Assembly (NCBI GenBank): GCA_018433675.1
Contig: JAHDQS010000009.1
Span: 1 to 64,000 of the forward strand
DNA length: 64,000 nt
Source: Clostridia bacterium
GTDB taxonomy: Bacteria; Bacillota; Peptococcia; DRI-13; SM3-B62
Reading direction: 5' to 3'
Part shown: positions 26,857 through 35,090 of the stretch, one piece after another
How the letters are laid out: each line of letters starts with the position of its first letter
How positions within the stretch are numbered: position 1 is the stretch's first letter
Notes under the pieces: generated by a model
Told to the model about the DNA's origin: nothing
The model's database searches: none
What the model saw: the letters and a program-made list of their open reading frames with translations, nothing else
Position numbers and translations under genes: made by a program

Positions 26857-28056
26857 TTACAGCAAGGCAACGTAGACCAGGACTGCGGCAAAAAGCAATA
26901 ATTCCGGGAGGAGCAATTTGCGGTAGGTACGGGAAAAGTCGGCTTTAAAATGCTCGACACTCATGAGTAGACAAAGGTGCATTGGGGAAAGCATTTGTCC
27001 GATATAACCTGATAGGACTGCAAGGACAGTTGTATTGAGGATGCTGGCGGGATCGGTCAGGGAGACGATAACGGGAAGGGCGATAGCAACATGTGCTATG
27101 GAAAGCCCGGCTAAAAATCCGACTGTAAAAGGAAAAAAGATTGCGATTTGCTTGGTGCTCAAACCATAGACCTGAAAATAGGCAAGCAGCTTGTCCATTC
27201 CGCCGCTTCCTTCCAAGACAAAGCGCAAAAAAAGCGCTGAGAAGACCAGGTATAATAGGCGGGGTTCCAAGGCTTTATAAAGCAACTGCCGGATCTTTGT
27301 CGGATTGATTCTATAGAGTACAAACAACGCAATATCAACGATCAGTAAGGATATTACTATGTTTAACCGGAAGACGAGAACCAGCAGCATTGTTGCCAAT
27401 ACAGGGGCTAATCCTTCCCAGATCCCTTTGGTATTAGTATTGCTGAATATTCTTTGATGCTTTCCATTTTCTTGCGGGAAGTTTCTATAGAGTATGAGGC
27501 CGAAGAGGATTACCAGAATACTCATAGGAAACATGACCAACATGTATCGATATAACGGGATTTGAGTGGTTTCGACAGCCAAAAGGGTAGCTGGGTACAG
27601 GGGCAGGAAGAGTTCCCATACGTGTCTGTAATAATAATTAATGACGGCTTTTTCTTCATTTGATATTTCAAGGTTTTTGGAGGCTTCTTCCACCATAGGA
27701 GCGGAAAATCTGGCGCCGCCGGGAGAAGGCAAGAAACCGACGATGGCCGGAAGGACTGCCATTGAAAGGCGAGGGCTTCCTAAGGTAGCCTGCAGCCCGG
27801 CTACAAGTCTGCCTTGGCTGCCGACATGGCGCATGAGCAGTTCCATGAGGGTAATCAAATAGAGGGCTGAAATAATAGTCAAGGTTGAGAGGGAAGTGAG
27901 CGTGTCAAGAAAGATGCGAGCCAGGTTCAAGGGAGGAACGCGGTATATGACAGCGAAAAGGAGCGCACAGGTAAAGAGGACATGACCAACCTGGATCTTT
28001 TTTTTAAACATGATAACCATTACTATGAGTACTGCCGCTATCTTAAGAATTTCCAT
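26857..28056 (-). CDS. DUF401-family membrane protein, paralogue B
   Basis: About 399 residues, polytopic, paralogue of the preceding protein. The matching motifs are FLPSPGGARFSAPMVEEASK and MLSPMHLCLLMSVEHFKADF. I start it at ATG 28056, where the protein lines up with paralogue A (both begin ME, about six residues, then VMVIMFKKKIQVGHV or its equivalent), rather than at 28128. It is the first gene of the reverse-strand pair and diverges from cysK. The neighbours (pyrimidine and cysteine synthesis) give no firm substrate. Confidence 0.8.
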   Translation of the reverse strand: MEILKIAAVLIVMVIMFKKKIQVGHVLFTCALLFAVIYRVPPLNLARIFLDTLTSLSTLTIISALYLITLMELLMRHVGSQGRLVAGLQATLGSPRLSMAVLPAIVGFLPSPGGARFSAPMVEEASKNLEISNEEKAVINYYYRHVWELFLPLYPATLLAVETTQIPLYRYMLVMFPMSILVILFGLILYRNFPQENGKHQRIFSNTNTKGIWEGLAPVLATMLLVLVFRLNIVISLLIVDIALFVLYRINPTKIRQLLYKALEPRLLYLVFSALFLRFVLEGSGGMDKLLAYFQVYGLSTKQIAIFFPFTVGFLAGLSIAHVAIALPVIVSLTDPASILNTTVLAVLSGYIGQMLSPMHLCLLMSVEHFKADFSRTYRKLLLPELLLFAAVLVYVALL

Positions 28057-28194
28057 CCGGGTCACTTCACTTTCGGTTGAGTTGGTGCTAAGATTAAGTC
28101 TAGATGAACCTTTTGAACAGAATAACATATGTATTTTATCATTTTATATCCATTCATGTGTTCTTGGCAAGGAGGATTTTAAGGAGGATTTTTT

Positions 28195-29139
28195 ATGATG
28201 AGTATTGCGGGAGATCTGACTGCGTTGATAGGCAAGACTCCTTTGCTGGAGTTGAACGGTTATACAAGGGGAAAAGGGCTCTTGGCGAGAGTAGTGGCGA
28301 AGCTGGAGTTTTTTAATCCCGGAGGCACCGCTAAGGATAGGATCGCTTGGGCTATGATCGAGGATGCTGAAAAGAAAGGCCTCCTGAAAAAAGGAGGTTC
28401 CATTATTGAGCCCACCAGCGGTAATACGGGTATTGGCTTGGCTGTTGTGGCTGCGGCAAGAGGATATAACTTAATTCTGACCATGCCTGAGACGATGAGT
28501 GAGGAAAGACGGAACTTTCTAAGGGCTTTGGGGGCCGAGATTGTCTTGACCTCAGGCTCTGAAGGTATGATGGGTGCTATAGATAAAGCCGAGGAATTGG
28601 CCGCGAGCCTTCCGGGGGCATTCCTGCCCCGACAGTTCACTAATCCTGCTAACCCGGCTGTTCACAAGCGAACAACGGGTGAGGAGATATGGCGGGATAC
28701 AGGGGGCAAGGTCGATGCCTTTGTCGCCTGCGTAGGTACGGGCGGAACTCTTACGGGATGCGGAGAAGCTTTAAAAGAAAAGAATCCGGCAATAAAGGTG
28801 ATAGCTGTGGAGCCTGTCGGATCGGCCGTCTTATCCGGGAAGGAGCCGGGGTCTCATAATATCCAAGGGATAGGAGCAGGTTTTGTTCCTGAGGTGTTGA
28901 ACCGGGAGATTTATGATGAGGTTGTCACCGTAACGGATGAGGAGGCATATCATGCTTGTCGGGAACTGGTAAGGACGGAGGGGTTGCTTGTCGGCATATC
29001 TTCCGGGGCTGCCGCGTCGGCTGCTTTGAAAATAGCTGAGCGCCGGGAGTATCAAGATAAGATGATTGTGGTTTTGTTTCCCGATACGGGAGAGCGGTAT
29101 TTATCGGTTAAGGGATTATTCTTCGGAGCGGAGATTTGA
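28195..29139 (+). CDS. cysK: Cysteine synthase A (O-acetylserine sulfhydrylase)
   Basis: PLP enzyme making cysteine from O-acetylserine and sulfide. 314 residues. The PLP lysine lies in [11 protein letters not shown] near residue 45 (many homologues have SVKDR), the substrate loop [10 protein letters not shown] near 72, the PLP phosphate loop GTGGTLTG near 180, and ISSGAA near 264. AAGGAGG precedes ATG 28195; ATG 28198 is an alternative. Diverges from the DUF401 pair and is followed 3 nt later by a radical SAM gene. No cysE is seen. Confidence 0.93.
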   Translation: MMSIAGDLTALIGKTPLLELNGYTRGKGLLARVVAKLEFFNPGGTAKDRIAWAMIEDAEKKGLLKKGGSIIEPTSGNTGIGLAVVAAARGYNLILTMPETMSEERRNFLRALGAEIVLTSGSEGMMGAIDKAEELAASLPGAFLPRQFTNPANPAVHKRTTGEEIWRDTGGKVDAFVACVGTGGTLTGCGEALKEKNPAIKVIAVEPVGSAVLSGKEPGSHNIQGIGAGFVPEVLNREIYDEVVTVTDEEAYHACRELVRTEGLLVGISSGAAASAALKIAERREYQDKMIVVLFPDTGERYLSVKGLFFGAEI

Positions 29140-29142
29140 AAA

Positions 29143-30102
29143 ATGGTAGAAACACATGATTTATATAGGGATTACGCCGGATATTTGAGGCAAAAATATG
29201 GGGAAAAGGTTTATAAGCTGCCGGTCAATCTTGCGGGGACTTGTCCGAATCGGGACGGAACGGTTGGTATGGGGGGCTGTATTTTTTGTGACGAAAAGGG
29301 GGCGGGTTTTGAATGCCTTTCCGGAGCTTTGTCCGTAGAAGAACAGCTGGAAAGGAATATGGCCTTTTTTAGCAAGCGCTTCAATGTTGATAAATTTATT
29401 GCCTATTTTCAAGCCTTCACGAATACTTATTTACCTTTAGAGGAGTTTAAAGGGAACATTCTTGCCGCCGGCAGACAGGAAAAATTGGTGGGCATAGCGG
29501 TCTCGACCAGGCCGGATTGCGTCGGGGATGACCATCTGGCTTTTTTACAGGAAATTGCGGAGAAGACGGGGCTGGATATAACCATTGAACTGGGGTTGCA
29601 AACCGTTAATTACCATACATTGAAGAAAATCAACAGGGGTCATACCCTGGCTGAATTTGTTGATGCTGTTTTGCGAACAAAAAGATACGGTTTGGATGTT
29701 TGCGCCCATGTGATACTCAACCTGCCCTGGGATGATGAAACTGACGTGACTGAGAATGCTAAAATCCTCTCGGCCCTTGAGGTGGATGCCGTCAAGCTTC
29801 ATTCTTTGTATGTTGTGCGGGACACTGTTTTGGGAGATATGTATGAACGGGGCGAGGTGAGTGTGATTTCCTTGTCTGAGTACATAGATAGGGTTATTTT
29901 GTTTTTGGAGCATGTCGATCCTCAGATGGTGATACAGCGTTTGATCGGTAAAGGACCCCAGGGACAATTACTGTTTTGCAATTGGAATACCAGTTGGTGG
30001 AAAATAAAGAACATGATTGAGGCTGAAATGACGAAAAGGAATACGTACCAGGGTAAAAGATTTGATTATCTCTATGGGAGTGCGTTAAAAGGTTTGCGGT
30101 GA
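29143..30102 (+). CDS. Radical SAM protein of the TIGR01212/YtqA type
   Basis: 319 residues. The 4Fe-4S cysteines are in the widely spaced motif CPNRDGTVGMGGCIFC near residue 34-49 (C-x12-C-x2-C), characteristic of the YtqA/YhcC subgroup related to Elp3. The barrel segments STRPDC and ELGLQTVNYHTLKKINRGHT follow. Substrate unknown for the family, with a role in RNA modification proposed. Starts 3 nt after cysK and ends before a strong terminator, so it is cotranscribed with cysK. Confidence 0.85.
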   Translation: MVETHDLYRDYAGYLRQKYGEKVYKLPVNLAGTCPNRDGTVGMGGCIFCDEKGAGFECLSGALSVEEQLERNMAFFSKRFNVDKFIAYFQAFTNTYLPLEEFKGNILAAGRQEKLVGIAVSTRPDCVGDDHLAFLQEIAEKTGLDITIELGLQTVNYHTLKKINRGHTLAEFVDAVLRTKRYGLDVCAHVILNLPWDDETDVTENAKILSALEVDAVKLHSLYVVRDTVLGDMYERGEVSVISLSEYIDRVILFLEHVDPQMVIQRLIGKGPQGQLLFCNWNTSWWKIKNMIEAEMTKRNTYQGKRFDYLYGSALKGLR

Positions 30103-30122
30103 AAAAGAGGGATTATTGTAAT

Positions 30123-30158
30123 ATCCGGCGAATACTTTAAGGTAAGTGCCGGATTTTT
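30123..30158 (+). terminator. Terminator after cysK-radical SAM operon
   Basis: ATCCGGC (30123-30129) pairs with GCCGGAT (30148-30154), followed by a run of T to 30158. Confidence 0.85.
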
Positions 30159-30243
30159 ATATAAGTTTTTTTGATGCAGCAAAGGGTTGCGTTTTGTACG
30201 GAAGCTGTTTTTCCTGTATCTTGAAACGAAAGGGGAGATTGGT

Positions 30244-30822
30244 ATGCAGGAACATCAGCCCTGGAATGAAAACTGGCAGCAACAAATAGTCTATGTATTA
30301 ATTGCCTATAATGCGGACCTGCCGGTGAAAATGCCCTTAGGATTTACTTATCCCTTGTTTTTGGGAAGTGCAAAGCAGCAGGTCAAAGGGGAACAGTTAT
30401 GGGAGAATATTGCCGATGCCATGGTATATGTGTTAGGGCACCAGCCTGACCATTCCCAGGCAAAGGGGTATATCTATTGGTTGAATGCTTATAATTCAAG
30501 TATTCCCCAGGAAACTTTGGCAAAGGGTATAGAAAAAGCAACACAGGGTTACCTGGAAAATGCGATATGGTTGTTCCAGGCAGCAGTGCTGCTTAATCCT
30601 CAGATGGTTGAAGGACATTTTAATCTCGGTTTGGCATATTACCGATTAGGAATGATAAGAGAACAAAAAGGGAATGTACGTGAGGGCGCTTATTATCTGC
30701 AACAGACCATTCAATATTTGGAAAATACCGTTGAATTGGACCCAAATATGAGGCTTGCTTGTTCTTTGCTTAAAGATGCTCAGGAGAGGATTAGTTTGCC
30801 TACAGAAGAAAAAAATATCTAG
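30244..30822 (+). CDS. TPR-repeat protein of unknown role
   Basis: About 192 residues, soluble. The second half contains tetratricopeptide-type helices, e.g. LENAIWLFQAAVLLNPQMVE and FNLGLAYYRLGMI, then a helix pair ending in NTVELDPNMRLA. TPRs scaffold protein contacts, so no enzyme role is implied. ATG 30244 has AAAGGGGAGA upstream; the earlier in-frame start at 30187 lies close to a terminator and lacks a site. It is followed 19 nt later by the cobalamin adenosyltransferase, so the two may be cotranscribed. Confidence 0.72.
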   Translation: MQEHQPWNENWQQQIVYVLIAYNADLPVKMPLGFTYPLFLGSAKQQVKGEQLWENIADAMVYVLGHQPDHSQAKGYIYWLNAYNSSIPQETLAKGIEKATQGYLENAIWLFQAAVLLNPQMVEGHFNLGLAYYRLGMIREQKGNVREGAYYLQQTIQYLENTVELDPNMRLACSLLKDAQERISLPTEEKNI

Positions 30823-30841
30823 AAAAAGGGGAAGGTTTATC

Positions 30842-31429
30842 TTGAGGTCAAAAGGCTATCTTCAGGTGTATACAGGAAACGGTAAAGGAAAGACTACGGC
30901 GGCGATCGGCCTTGCCTTACGTGCCATTGGGGCCGGGAAGAAGGTATTATTCCTGCAATTCATGAAGTCAAAGGCATACAGTGAACACAGTATTTTACCG
31001 GAGCTTTCGCCAAACTTGACGTTAGAGACAATAGGCAAGCCGTTTTTTGTTATCAAGGAAGGGAGTATGACGCAAGAGGAATTAGATAAATGGCGGGAAA
31101 CGGCGGTCATTTTTCCGCCCGGGCAACCGCCGCGTGAGTATATGGAACTGGTGGAAAAAGGGATGAAAAAGGCGGAATTGGCTTTGACCTGCGGAGAATA
31201 TGATTTGGTAATTCTGGATGAGTTGGTTGTAGCTTTGCATTTCGAACTGGTAAGCTGGGAACGGGTCAAGGAGTTAATCGAAAATAAGGGTGAAAAGGTC
31301 GAGCTTGTGCTGACGGGACGGGGTGCTACACCTGAATTGATTGAGGTGGCCGATCTTGTTACGGAAATGCGGGAAATAAAACACTATTACACTCAGGGCG
31401 TAATGGCCAGGAAGGGAATCGAGAATTAA
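30842..31429 (+). CDS. cobO: Cob(I)alamin adenosyltransferase, CobA/BtuR type
   Basis: Adds the 5'-deoxyadenosyl group of ATP to reduced corrinoids. About 195 residues with the P-loop TGNGKGKTTAAIG near residue 10, the VLFLQFMK strand and the Walker-B-like LVILDELVVAL near 125. The start appears to be TTG 30842, since the P-loop is then about 10 residues in and AAAGGGGAAGG lies upstream. Its stop codon overlaps the end of a possible antisense small ORF (31426-31557). Confidence 0.9.
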   Translation: MRSKGYLQVYTGNGKGKTTAAIGLALRAIGAGKKVLFLQFMKSKAYSEHSILPELSPNLTLETIGKPFFVIKEGSMTQEELDKWRETAVIFPPGQPPREYMELVEKGMKKAELALTCGEYDLVILDELVVALHFELVSWERVKELIENKGEKVELVLTGRGATPELIEVADLVTEMREIKHYYTQGVMARKGIEN

Positions 31430-31557
31430 GGAAAAGTGCGTTGAGATGTTTTGCATGTATAAATCCATTCCTCAGAAGTTAAAGCCGGCATGTTCCTAGC
31501 GGGAATGCAATATTTCTTTATAATCCAGGTGGAATCTTTAAGGTTACGGTCTTTCAT
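31426..31557 (-). CDS. Possible 43-residue small protein
   Basis: On the reverse strand an ATG at 31557 is preceded 7 nt upstream by AAGGAGG (31571-31565) and opens 43 codons, ending at TAA 31428-31426. The product is basic, with two Cys and two Trp (start MKDRNLKDSTWIIKKYC). I recognise no family. The perfect ribosome site is the main support; the coding length is too short to judge by codon use. It lies between cobO and the trp promoter on the opposite strand. It could be a chance ORF. Confidence 0.42.
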   Translation of the reverse strand: MKDRNLKDSTWIIKKYCIPARNMPALTSEEWIYTCKTSQRTFP

Positions 31558-31661
31558 TGCAGTTCCTCCTTAAATAAATAATTGGTTTTGAGACGAGGCA
31601 ATTACTGCTTCATTAATATTATATGTGTGGGGAAAAGAATAGGGACAACCAAAAATTACCA

Positions 31662-31690
31662 TTTACTAATGTGTCAGAGCGTTGTATAAT
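31662..31690 (+). promoter_or_regulatory. Promoter of the trp operon
   Basis: TTTACT (31662-31667), 17-nt spacer, TATAAT (31685-31690). The predicted transcript starts near 31697, about 55 nt before the TRAP-like array and 230 nt before trpE. Confidence 0.65.
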
Positions 31691-31752
31691 ACCGATAATT
31701 ATCCAATATTAAGCTAAAACTTTTTCCAGAAAACAGAAAATAGTTTACTGTT

Positions 31753-31797
31753 GAGCCTAGATGAGTTGAGCCGAGAAGAGTTTAGTTTAGCGAATAG
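31753..31797 (+). promoter_or_regulatory. TRAP (MtrB) RNA-binding site in the trp leader
   Basis: Eight (G/U)AG triplets start at 31753, 31758, 31763, 31768, 31773, 31778, 31783 and 31788, each separated by exactly two bases; a ninth UAG follows at 31795. Order: GAG, TAG, GAG, GAG, GAG, GAG, TAG, TAG. This is the spacing bound by the ring-shaped tryptophan-activated protein TRAP of Bacillus (which prefers 9-11 triplets). It lies in the untranslated leader of trpE upstream of a terminator. mtrB is not in the window. Confidence 0.85.
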
Positions 31798-31843
31798 GAA
31801 GGCGAAGGTATGTGGTGATACCTTTGTTTGTGATTCCTGTTTG

Positions 31844-31868
31844 CGGACTCCATCGTCGAGAGGATCCG
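31844..31868 (+). promoter_or_regulatory. Candidate antiterminator in the trp leader
   Basis: CGGACTC (31844-31850) can pair with GAG (31858-31860) and TCCG (31865-31868), leaving a four-base bulge. Positions 31865-31868 also form the 5' arm of the terminator, so the two structures exclude each other. The TRAP triplets lie 45 nt upstream, further than in B. subtilis, so how binding would switch the fold is uncertain. Confidence 0.5.
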
Positions 31869-31894
31869 GGACATTCAGTCTCGGATTTTTTTTT
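31864..31894 (+). terminator. Attenuator terminator of the trp leader
   Basis: Nine base pairs (31864-31872 with 31878-31886, one G-U) close the loop ATTCA and lead straight into a run of T (31886-31894). It lies 35 nt before trpE. Confidence 0.87.
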
Positions 31895-31929
31895 AACTTT
31901 GCGTACCTGGGCCATGAAAGGGAGGGGGA

Positions 31930-33417
31930 ATGAGGGTGTTTCCACGAAGTGTCGAGGAATTTATTAAAATGGCAGAGAAAGGCCTGCTTGTTCCGGTTTA
32001 TCATGAGTTATCAGCGTCTTTTGAAACCCCGTTGTCTGTTTATCTGAAGGTAAGGCAAGGGTCGTACAGTTATTTGCTGGAGAGTGTGGAAAGAGGAGTA
32101 CAGGTGGGGAGGTATTCTTTTATCGGGCCGGGTTGTTCTACGGTGCTAAGTGCTGCCGGGGGTGAGGTCACGGTGTCCAAAGAAGGAAAGGTGCAGGTGT
32201 ATGAGACGGCAGACCCTTTATATGTACTAAATGAAATGGTGTCGAAACAGCGTGTCGCAAAGATGCCGGCATTGCCTGGGTTCTGGGGCGGTGCGGTAGG
32301 ATATATGGGTTATGATATGGTGCGTTATTTTGAAAAGCTGCCGCCGGCAAAGGAAAATACGGAGGGTATTCCTGATTGTGTGTTCATGTTTTCCGATGTT
32401 GTTTTGATATATGATCATGTGCGGCAGGTCATTCAGACGGTGGTAAATGTTGAGGTGGGTGATGAGCCGATTGAGGATTATCATAGAGCAGTTAAGGAAA
32501 TCAAGAGAATTGAGAGAAGATTGCAAGAGGGATTGCCTGAGTTATTAGGGAAAGAGGGTGAAACCTTCTCGGAGGATGAGGAGATTTTTTGCTCGGTTAA
32601 TGAAAAAGAATACCAAAGCATGGTGGGTCGGGCAAAGGAATATATCAGGGCAGGGGACATTTTCCAAGTGGTATTATCGCAACAATACCACAAGAGGCTG
32701 AAGACTTCACCCTTGGAGGTTTACAGGAATTTACGTTCCATTAATCCGTCTCCATATATGTTCTATTTAGAGATGGACGAATTGAAGCTGGTGGGTTCTT
32801 CCCCGGAAATACTTGTCAGGGTGGAGGACGGAGAGGTTGAACTTAGACCGATTGCCGGGACGAGACCTCGTGGAAAGGATGCGAAGGAGGAGGAAGAGCT
32901 GGGAAGGGATTTGTCAGCCGACGAAAAGGAAAGGGCTGAGCATTTGATGTTGGTCGATTTGGGACGTAACGACCTTGGCAGAGTTTGTGATTATGGGAGC
33001 GTGGAAGTTACGGATTTTATGGAGATTGAAAAATATTCACATGTCATACACCTTGTTTCGCGCATTAAGGGGAGGTTGAGAGCAGGCGTCGACAATTTTG
33101 ACGTAATGCGGGCCTGTTTTCCCGCCGGAACAGTATCAGGGGCCCCAAAGATACGGGCGATGGAAATCATTGATGAATTGGAACCGGTGTACAGAGGGCC
33201 ATACGCCGGAGCTGTCGGATATTTTGGCTATAACGGGAATATGGATACTTGCATAACGATTCGCACCATTGTCATTAATAACGGTAAAGCATATATTCAG
33301 GCTGGTGCCGGTATTGTCGCAGATTCCGATCCCCGTAAAGAATATCTTGAGTGTCGGAATAAAGCCAAGGCACTGTTCCAAGCTATAGAAGCCGCAGAGG
33401 GGAGGGAAGAGGGATGA
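31930..33417 (+). CDS. trpE: Anthranilate synthase component I
   Basis: Chorismate-using subunit of anthranilate synthase; 495 residues. Feedback-site region LLES is near residue 49, and the catalytic domain has the chorismate-binding motifs PSPYMFYLE, GSSPEILVRVEDGEVELRPIAGTRPRG near 285-312, and MLVDLGRNDLGRVC near 345. ATG 31930 follows AAGGGAGGGGG. It overlaps trpG by 4 nt, as expected for a stoichiometric pair. Expression is probably governed by the TRAP-type leader upstream. Confidence 0.95.
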   Translation: MRVFPRSVEEFIKMAEKGLLVPVYHELSASFETPLSVYLKVRQGSYSYLLESVERGVQVGRYSFIGPGCSTVLSAAGGEVTVSKEGKVQVYETADPLYVLNEMVSKQRVAKMPALPGFWGGAVGYMGYDMVRYFEKLPPAKENTEGIPDCVFMFSDVVLIYDHVRQVIQTVVNVEVGDEPIEDYHRAVKEIKRIERRLQEGLPELLGKEGETFSEDEEIFCSVNEKEYQSMVGRAKEYIRAGDIFQVVLSQQYHKRLKTSPLEVYRNLRSINPSPYMFYLEMDELKLVGSSPEILVRVEDGEVELRPIAGTRPRGKDAKEEEELGRDLSADEKERAEHLMLVDLGRNDLGRVCDYGSVEVTDFMEIEKYSHVIHLVSRIKGRLRAGVDNFDVMRACFPAGTVSGAPKIRAMEIIDELEPVYRGPYAGAVGYFGYNGNMDTCITIRTIVINNGKAYIQAGAGIVADSDPRKEYLECRNKAKALFQAIEAAEGREEG

Positions 33418-33980
33418 TTATCGTCATTGATAATTATGACTCCTTTACGTATAATCTGGTGCAGTATTTAGGGATGCTCGGTTCAAAAATTACGGTGTTT
33501 CGTAACGACCAGGTCGGCATAAAGGATATTGAGAGAATGAGCTTTCAGGGGCTGGTTATCTCTCCCGGGCCCGGTGTGCCTGAAAAAGCCGGGATATGCA
33601 AAGGGTTGATCAGGAAAATGTCAGGGCGGATCCCTATTCTTGGTGTTTGTTTGGGGCACCAATGTATTGGGGAGGTATTTGGCTTGCCTGTCGTGCAAGC
33701 GCAAGAGCCGATGCACGGCAAAACATGTTTGATCGATCATGTTAAGCAAGGCTTGTTTAAAGGAATACCGCAGGGAATAAGGGTCGCCCGTTATCATTCT
33801 CTTGTTCTGGAGGAACGAGAAGAGGCGGGTTCGCTGGCGGTAACCGCCAAAACGTCGGAGGGGACAGTCATGGCTGTTCAACACAGAACTCATCCAACAT
33901 TCGGCGTGCAGTTCCATCCGGAGTCAATTGCCACTGAATACGGGTTTGAGGTTTTGCAAAACTTTTTGTCCTGCTGCTAA
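33414..33980 (+). CDS. trpG: Anthranilate synthase component II (glutamine amidotransferase)
   Basis: Class I glutaminase, 188 residues, supplying ammonia to TrpE. Nucleophile in GVCLGHQCIG near residue 77-86, oxyanion SPGPGVPEKAG near 50, and the His/Glu pair in FHPESIATEYG near 170. As in B. subtilis, such a protein can also serve folate synthesis (PabA) if no dedicated copy exists. It overlaps trpE by 4 nt. After it, a 51-nt gap carries the second triplet array before trpD. Confidence 0.94.
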   Translation: MIIVIDNYDSFTYNLVQYLGMLGSKITVFRNDQVGIKDIERMSFQGLVISPGPGVPEKAGICKGLIRKMSGRIPILGVCLGHQCIGEVFGLPVVQAQEPMHGKTCLIDHVKQGLFKGIPQGIRVARYHSLVLEEREEAGSLAVTAKTSEGTVMAVQHRTHPTFGVQFHPESIATEYGFEVLQNFLSCC

Positions 33981-33985
33981 GAAGT

Positions 33986-34027
33986 GAGTGAGCAGAGTAA
34001 AGTGGAGTTAAGCGGAGAGGAGAAGAG
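33986..34027 (+). promoter_or_regulatory. TRAP-like triplet array over the trpD ribosome site
   Basis: Triplets at 33990, 33995, 34000, 34005, 34010, 34015, 34020 and 34025 keep the exact 5-nt period; six are GAG and two (34000, 34010) are AAG. A further GAG lies at 33986. The array overlaps the GGAG/AGGAG ribosome site of trpD (34014-34022) and ends 5 nt before its ATG. TRAP bound here would block ribosome access, as it does on B. subtilis trpG and trpP. Purine richness of a ribosome site explains part of this but not the period. Confidence 0.65.
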
Positions 34028-34031
34028 AGGT

Positions 34032-35090
34032 ATGATGAAAAATGTTATCGGTAAGGTTGTACAGGGAGAAAGCCTGAATTATGAAGAGGCGCAGGCGGCT
34101 ATGCTATATATCATGGAAGGGAAGGCCAGTGATGCACAGATCGGCAGTTTCCTGACGGCTTTGCGGATTAAGGGGGAAACGGCTGAGGAGATAGCGGGTT
34201 GCGCGGCAGCGATGAGGAGGAAGGCACTCCAGATCAACAGTGATTGTGCGGATTTGGTCGATACCTGCGGAACAGGCGGCGATGGCAGCGGAACTTTTAA
34301 TATATCGACAACGGCTGCTTTTGTTGTGGCGGGGGCCGGGGTGCCGGTAGCCAAACACGGCAACAGGGCCGTGTCCGGAAAGAGCGGCAGTGCCGACCTT
34401 TTGGAGGCGTTGGGGGCGAAACTGGATTTGCCGTCGCAGGAAGTAGAAAGAATAATGAATACGGTAGGTATCGGCTTCTTGTATGCGCCGGCTTTTCATC
34501 AGGCGATGAAGTATGCCGCCGGACCAAGGCGGGAAATAGGAATTCGCAGCATCTTTAACGTGTTGGGGCCTTTGGCTAATCCGGCACGGGCCAGTGCTCA
34601 TCTTTTAGGGGTATACGAACCGGAGTTGACGGAGACCATAGCCGGGGTACTGAATCGTTTGGGGGTCAAAAGGGCTTTTGTTGTTCATGGTTTGGGTGGT
34701 TTGGATGAGCTTTCCACTATCGGGCCTACGAAAATAAGCCGTTTGGAAGGCGGTTCAATCAAAACATATCTGATTCGACCGCAGGATTTTGGTTTACCGC
34801 AGGTTAAGCTTGAAGAGCTGCAGGGTGGGGATGCTCGGCAAAATGCGGTGATTACCCGTGAAATTCTGGAAGGGAAAAAGGGACCGCAGAGAGATATTGT
34901 GCTCTTAAATGCGGCTGCTGCTTTTGTCGTATGCGGCAGGGCAAGAGACTTGACAGAAGGTATCAGAGTCGCTGCCGAGAGTATTGAGACAGGTATGGCG
35001 GCGGAAAAACTGAAAGAGTTCATCAAGGCGACAAATAATGTTGTGCTGAATAATGCGGTAGGTTTGCAGTATCGGGTGGTGGAGAACTGA
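34032..35090 (+). CDS. trpD: Anthranilate phosphoribosyltransferase
   Basis: Transfers phosphoribose from PRPP to anthranilate. About 352 residues; the PRPP loop DTCGTGGDGSGTFNIST is near residue 77, and KHGNRAVSGKSGSADLLEALG near 107. I start at ATG 34032 (34035 is equivalent), where the protein matches the family start (VIGKVVQGESL) and GGAGAGGAG lies upstream. A GTG at 33984 would put the triplet array inside the coding sequence and adds residues absent from homologues. Its stop overlaps the trpC ATG by 1 nt. Confidence 0.94.
   Translation: MMKNVIGKVVQGESLNYEEAQAAMLYIMEGKASDAQIGSFLTALRIKGETAEEIAGCAAAMRRKALQINSDCADLVDTCGTGGDGSGTFNISTTAAFVVAGAGVPVAKHGNRAVSGKSGSADLLEALGAKLDLPSQEVERIMNTVGIGFLYAPAFHQAMKYAAGPRREIGIRSIFNVLGPLANPARASAHLLGVYEPELTETIAGVLNRLGVKRAFVVHGLGGLDELSTIGPTKISRLEGGSIKTYLIRPQDFGLPQVKLEELQGGDARQNAVITREILEGKKGPQRDIVLLNAAAAFVVCGRARDLTEGIRVAAESIETGMAAEKLKEFIKATNNVVLNNAVGLQYRVVEN

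Noticed and set aside
31697-31929. T-box riboswitch for trp
   Set aside because: No AGGGTGGNACCGCG-like T-box sequence and no specifier loop could be found; the triplet array fits TRAP instead.
31751-31933. 60-codon ORF across the trp leader as a leader peptide
   Set aside because: No ribosome site, no tryptophan run, and its sequence simply translates the 5-nt triplet array, which explains the region better.
33984-34031. GTG 33984 as the start of trpD
   Set aside because: The added 16 residues are not in the family, the ribosome site would be inside the coding sequence, and ATG 34032 is well placed after GGAGAGGAG.
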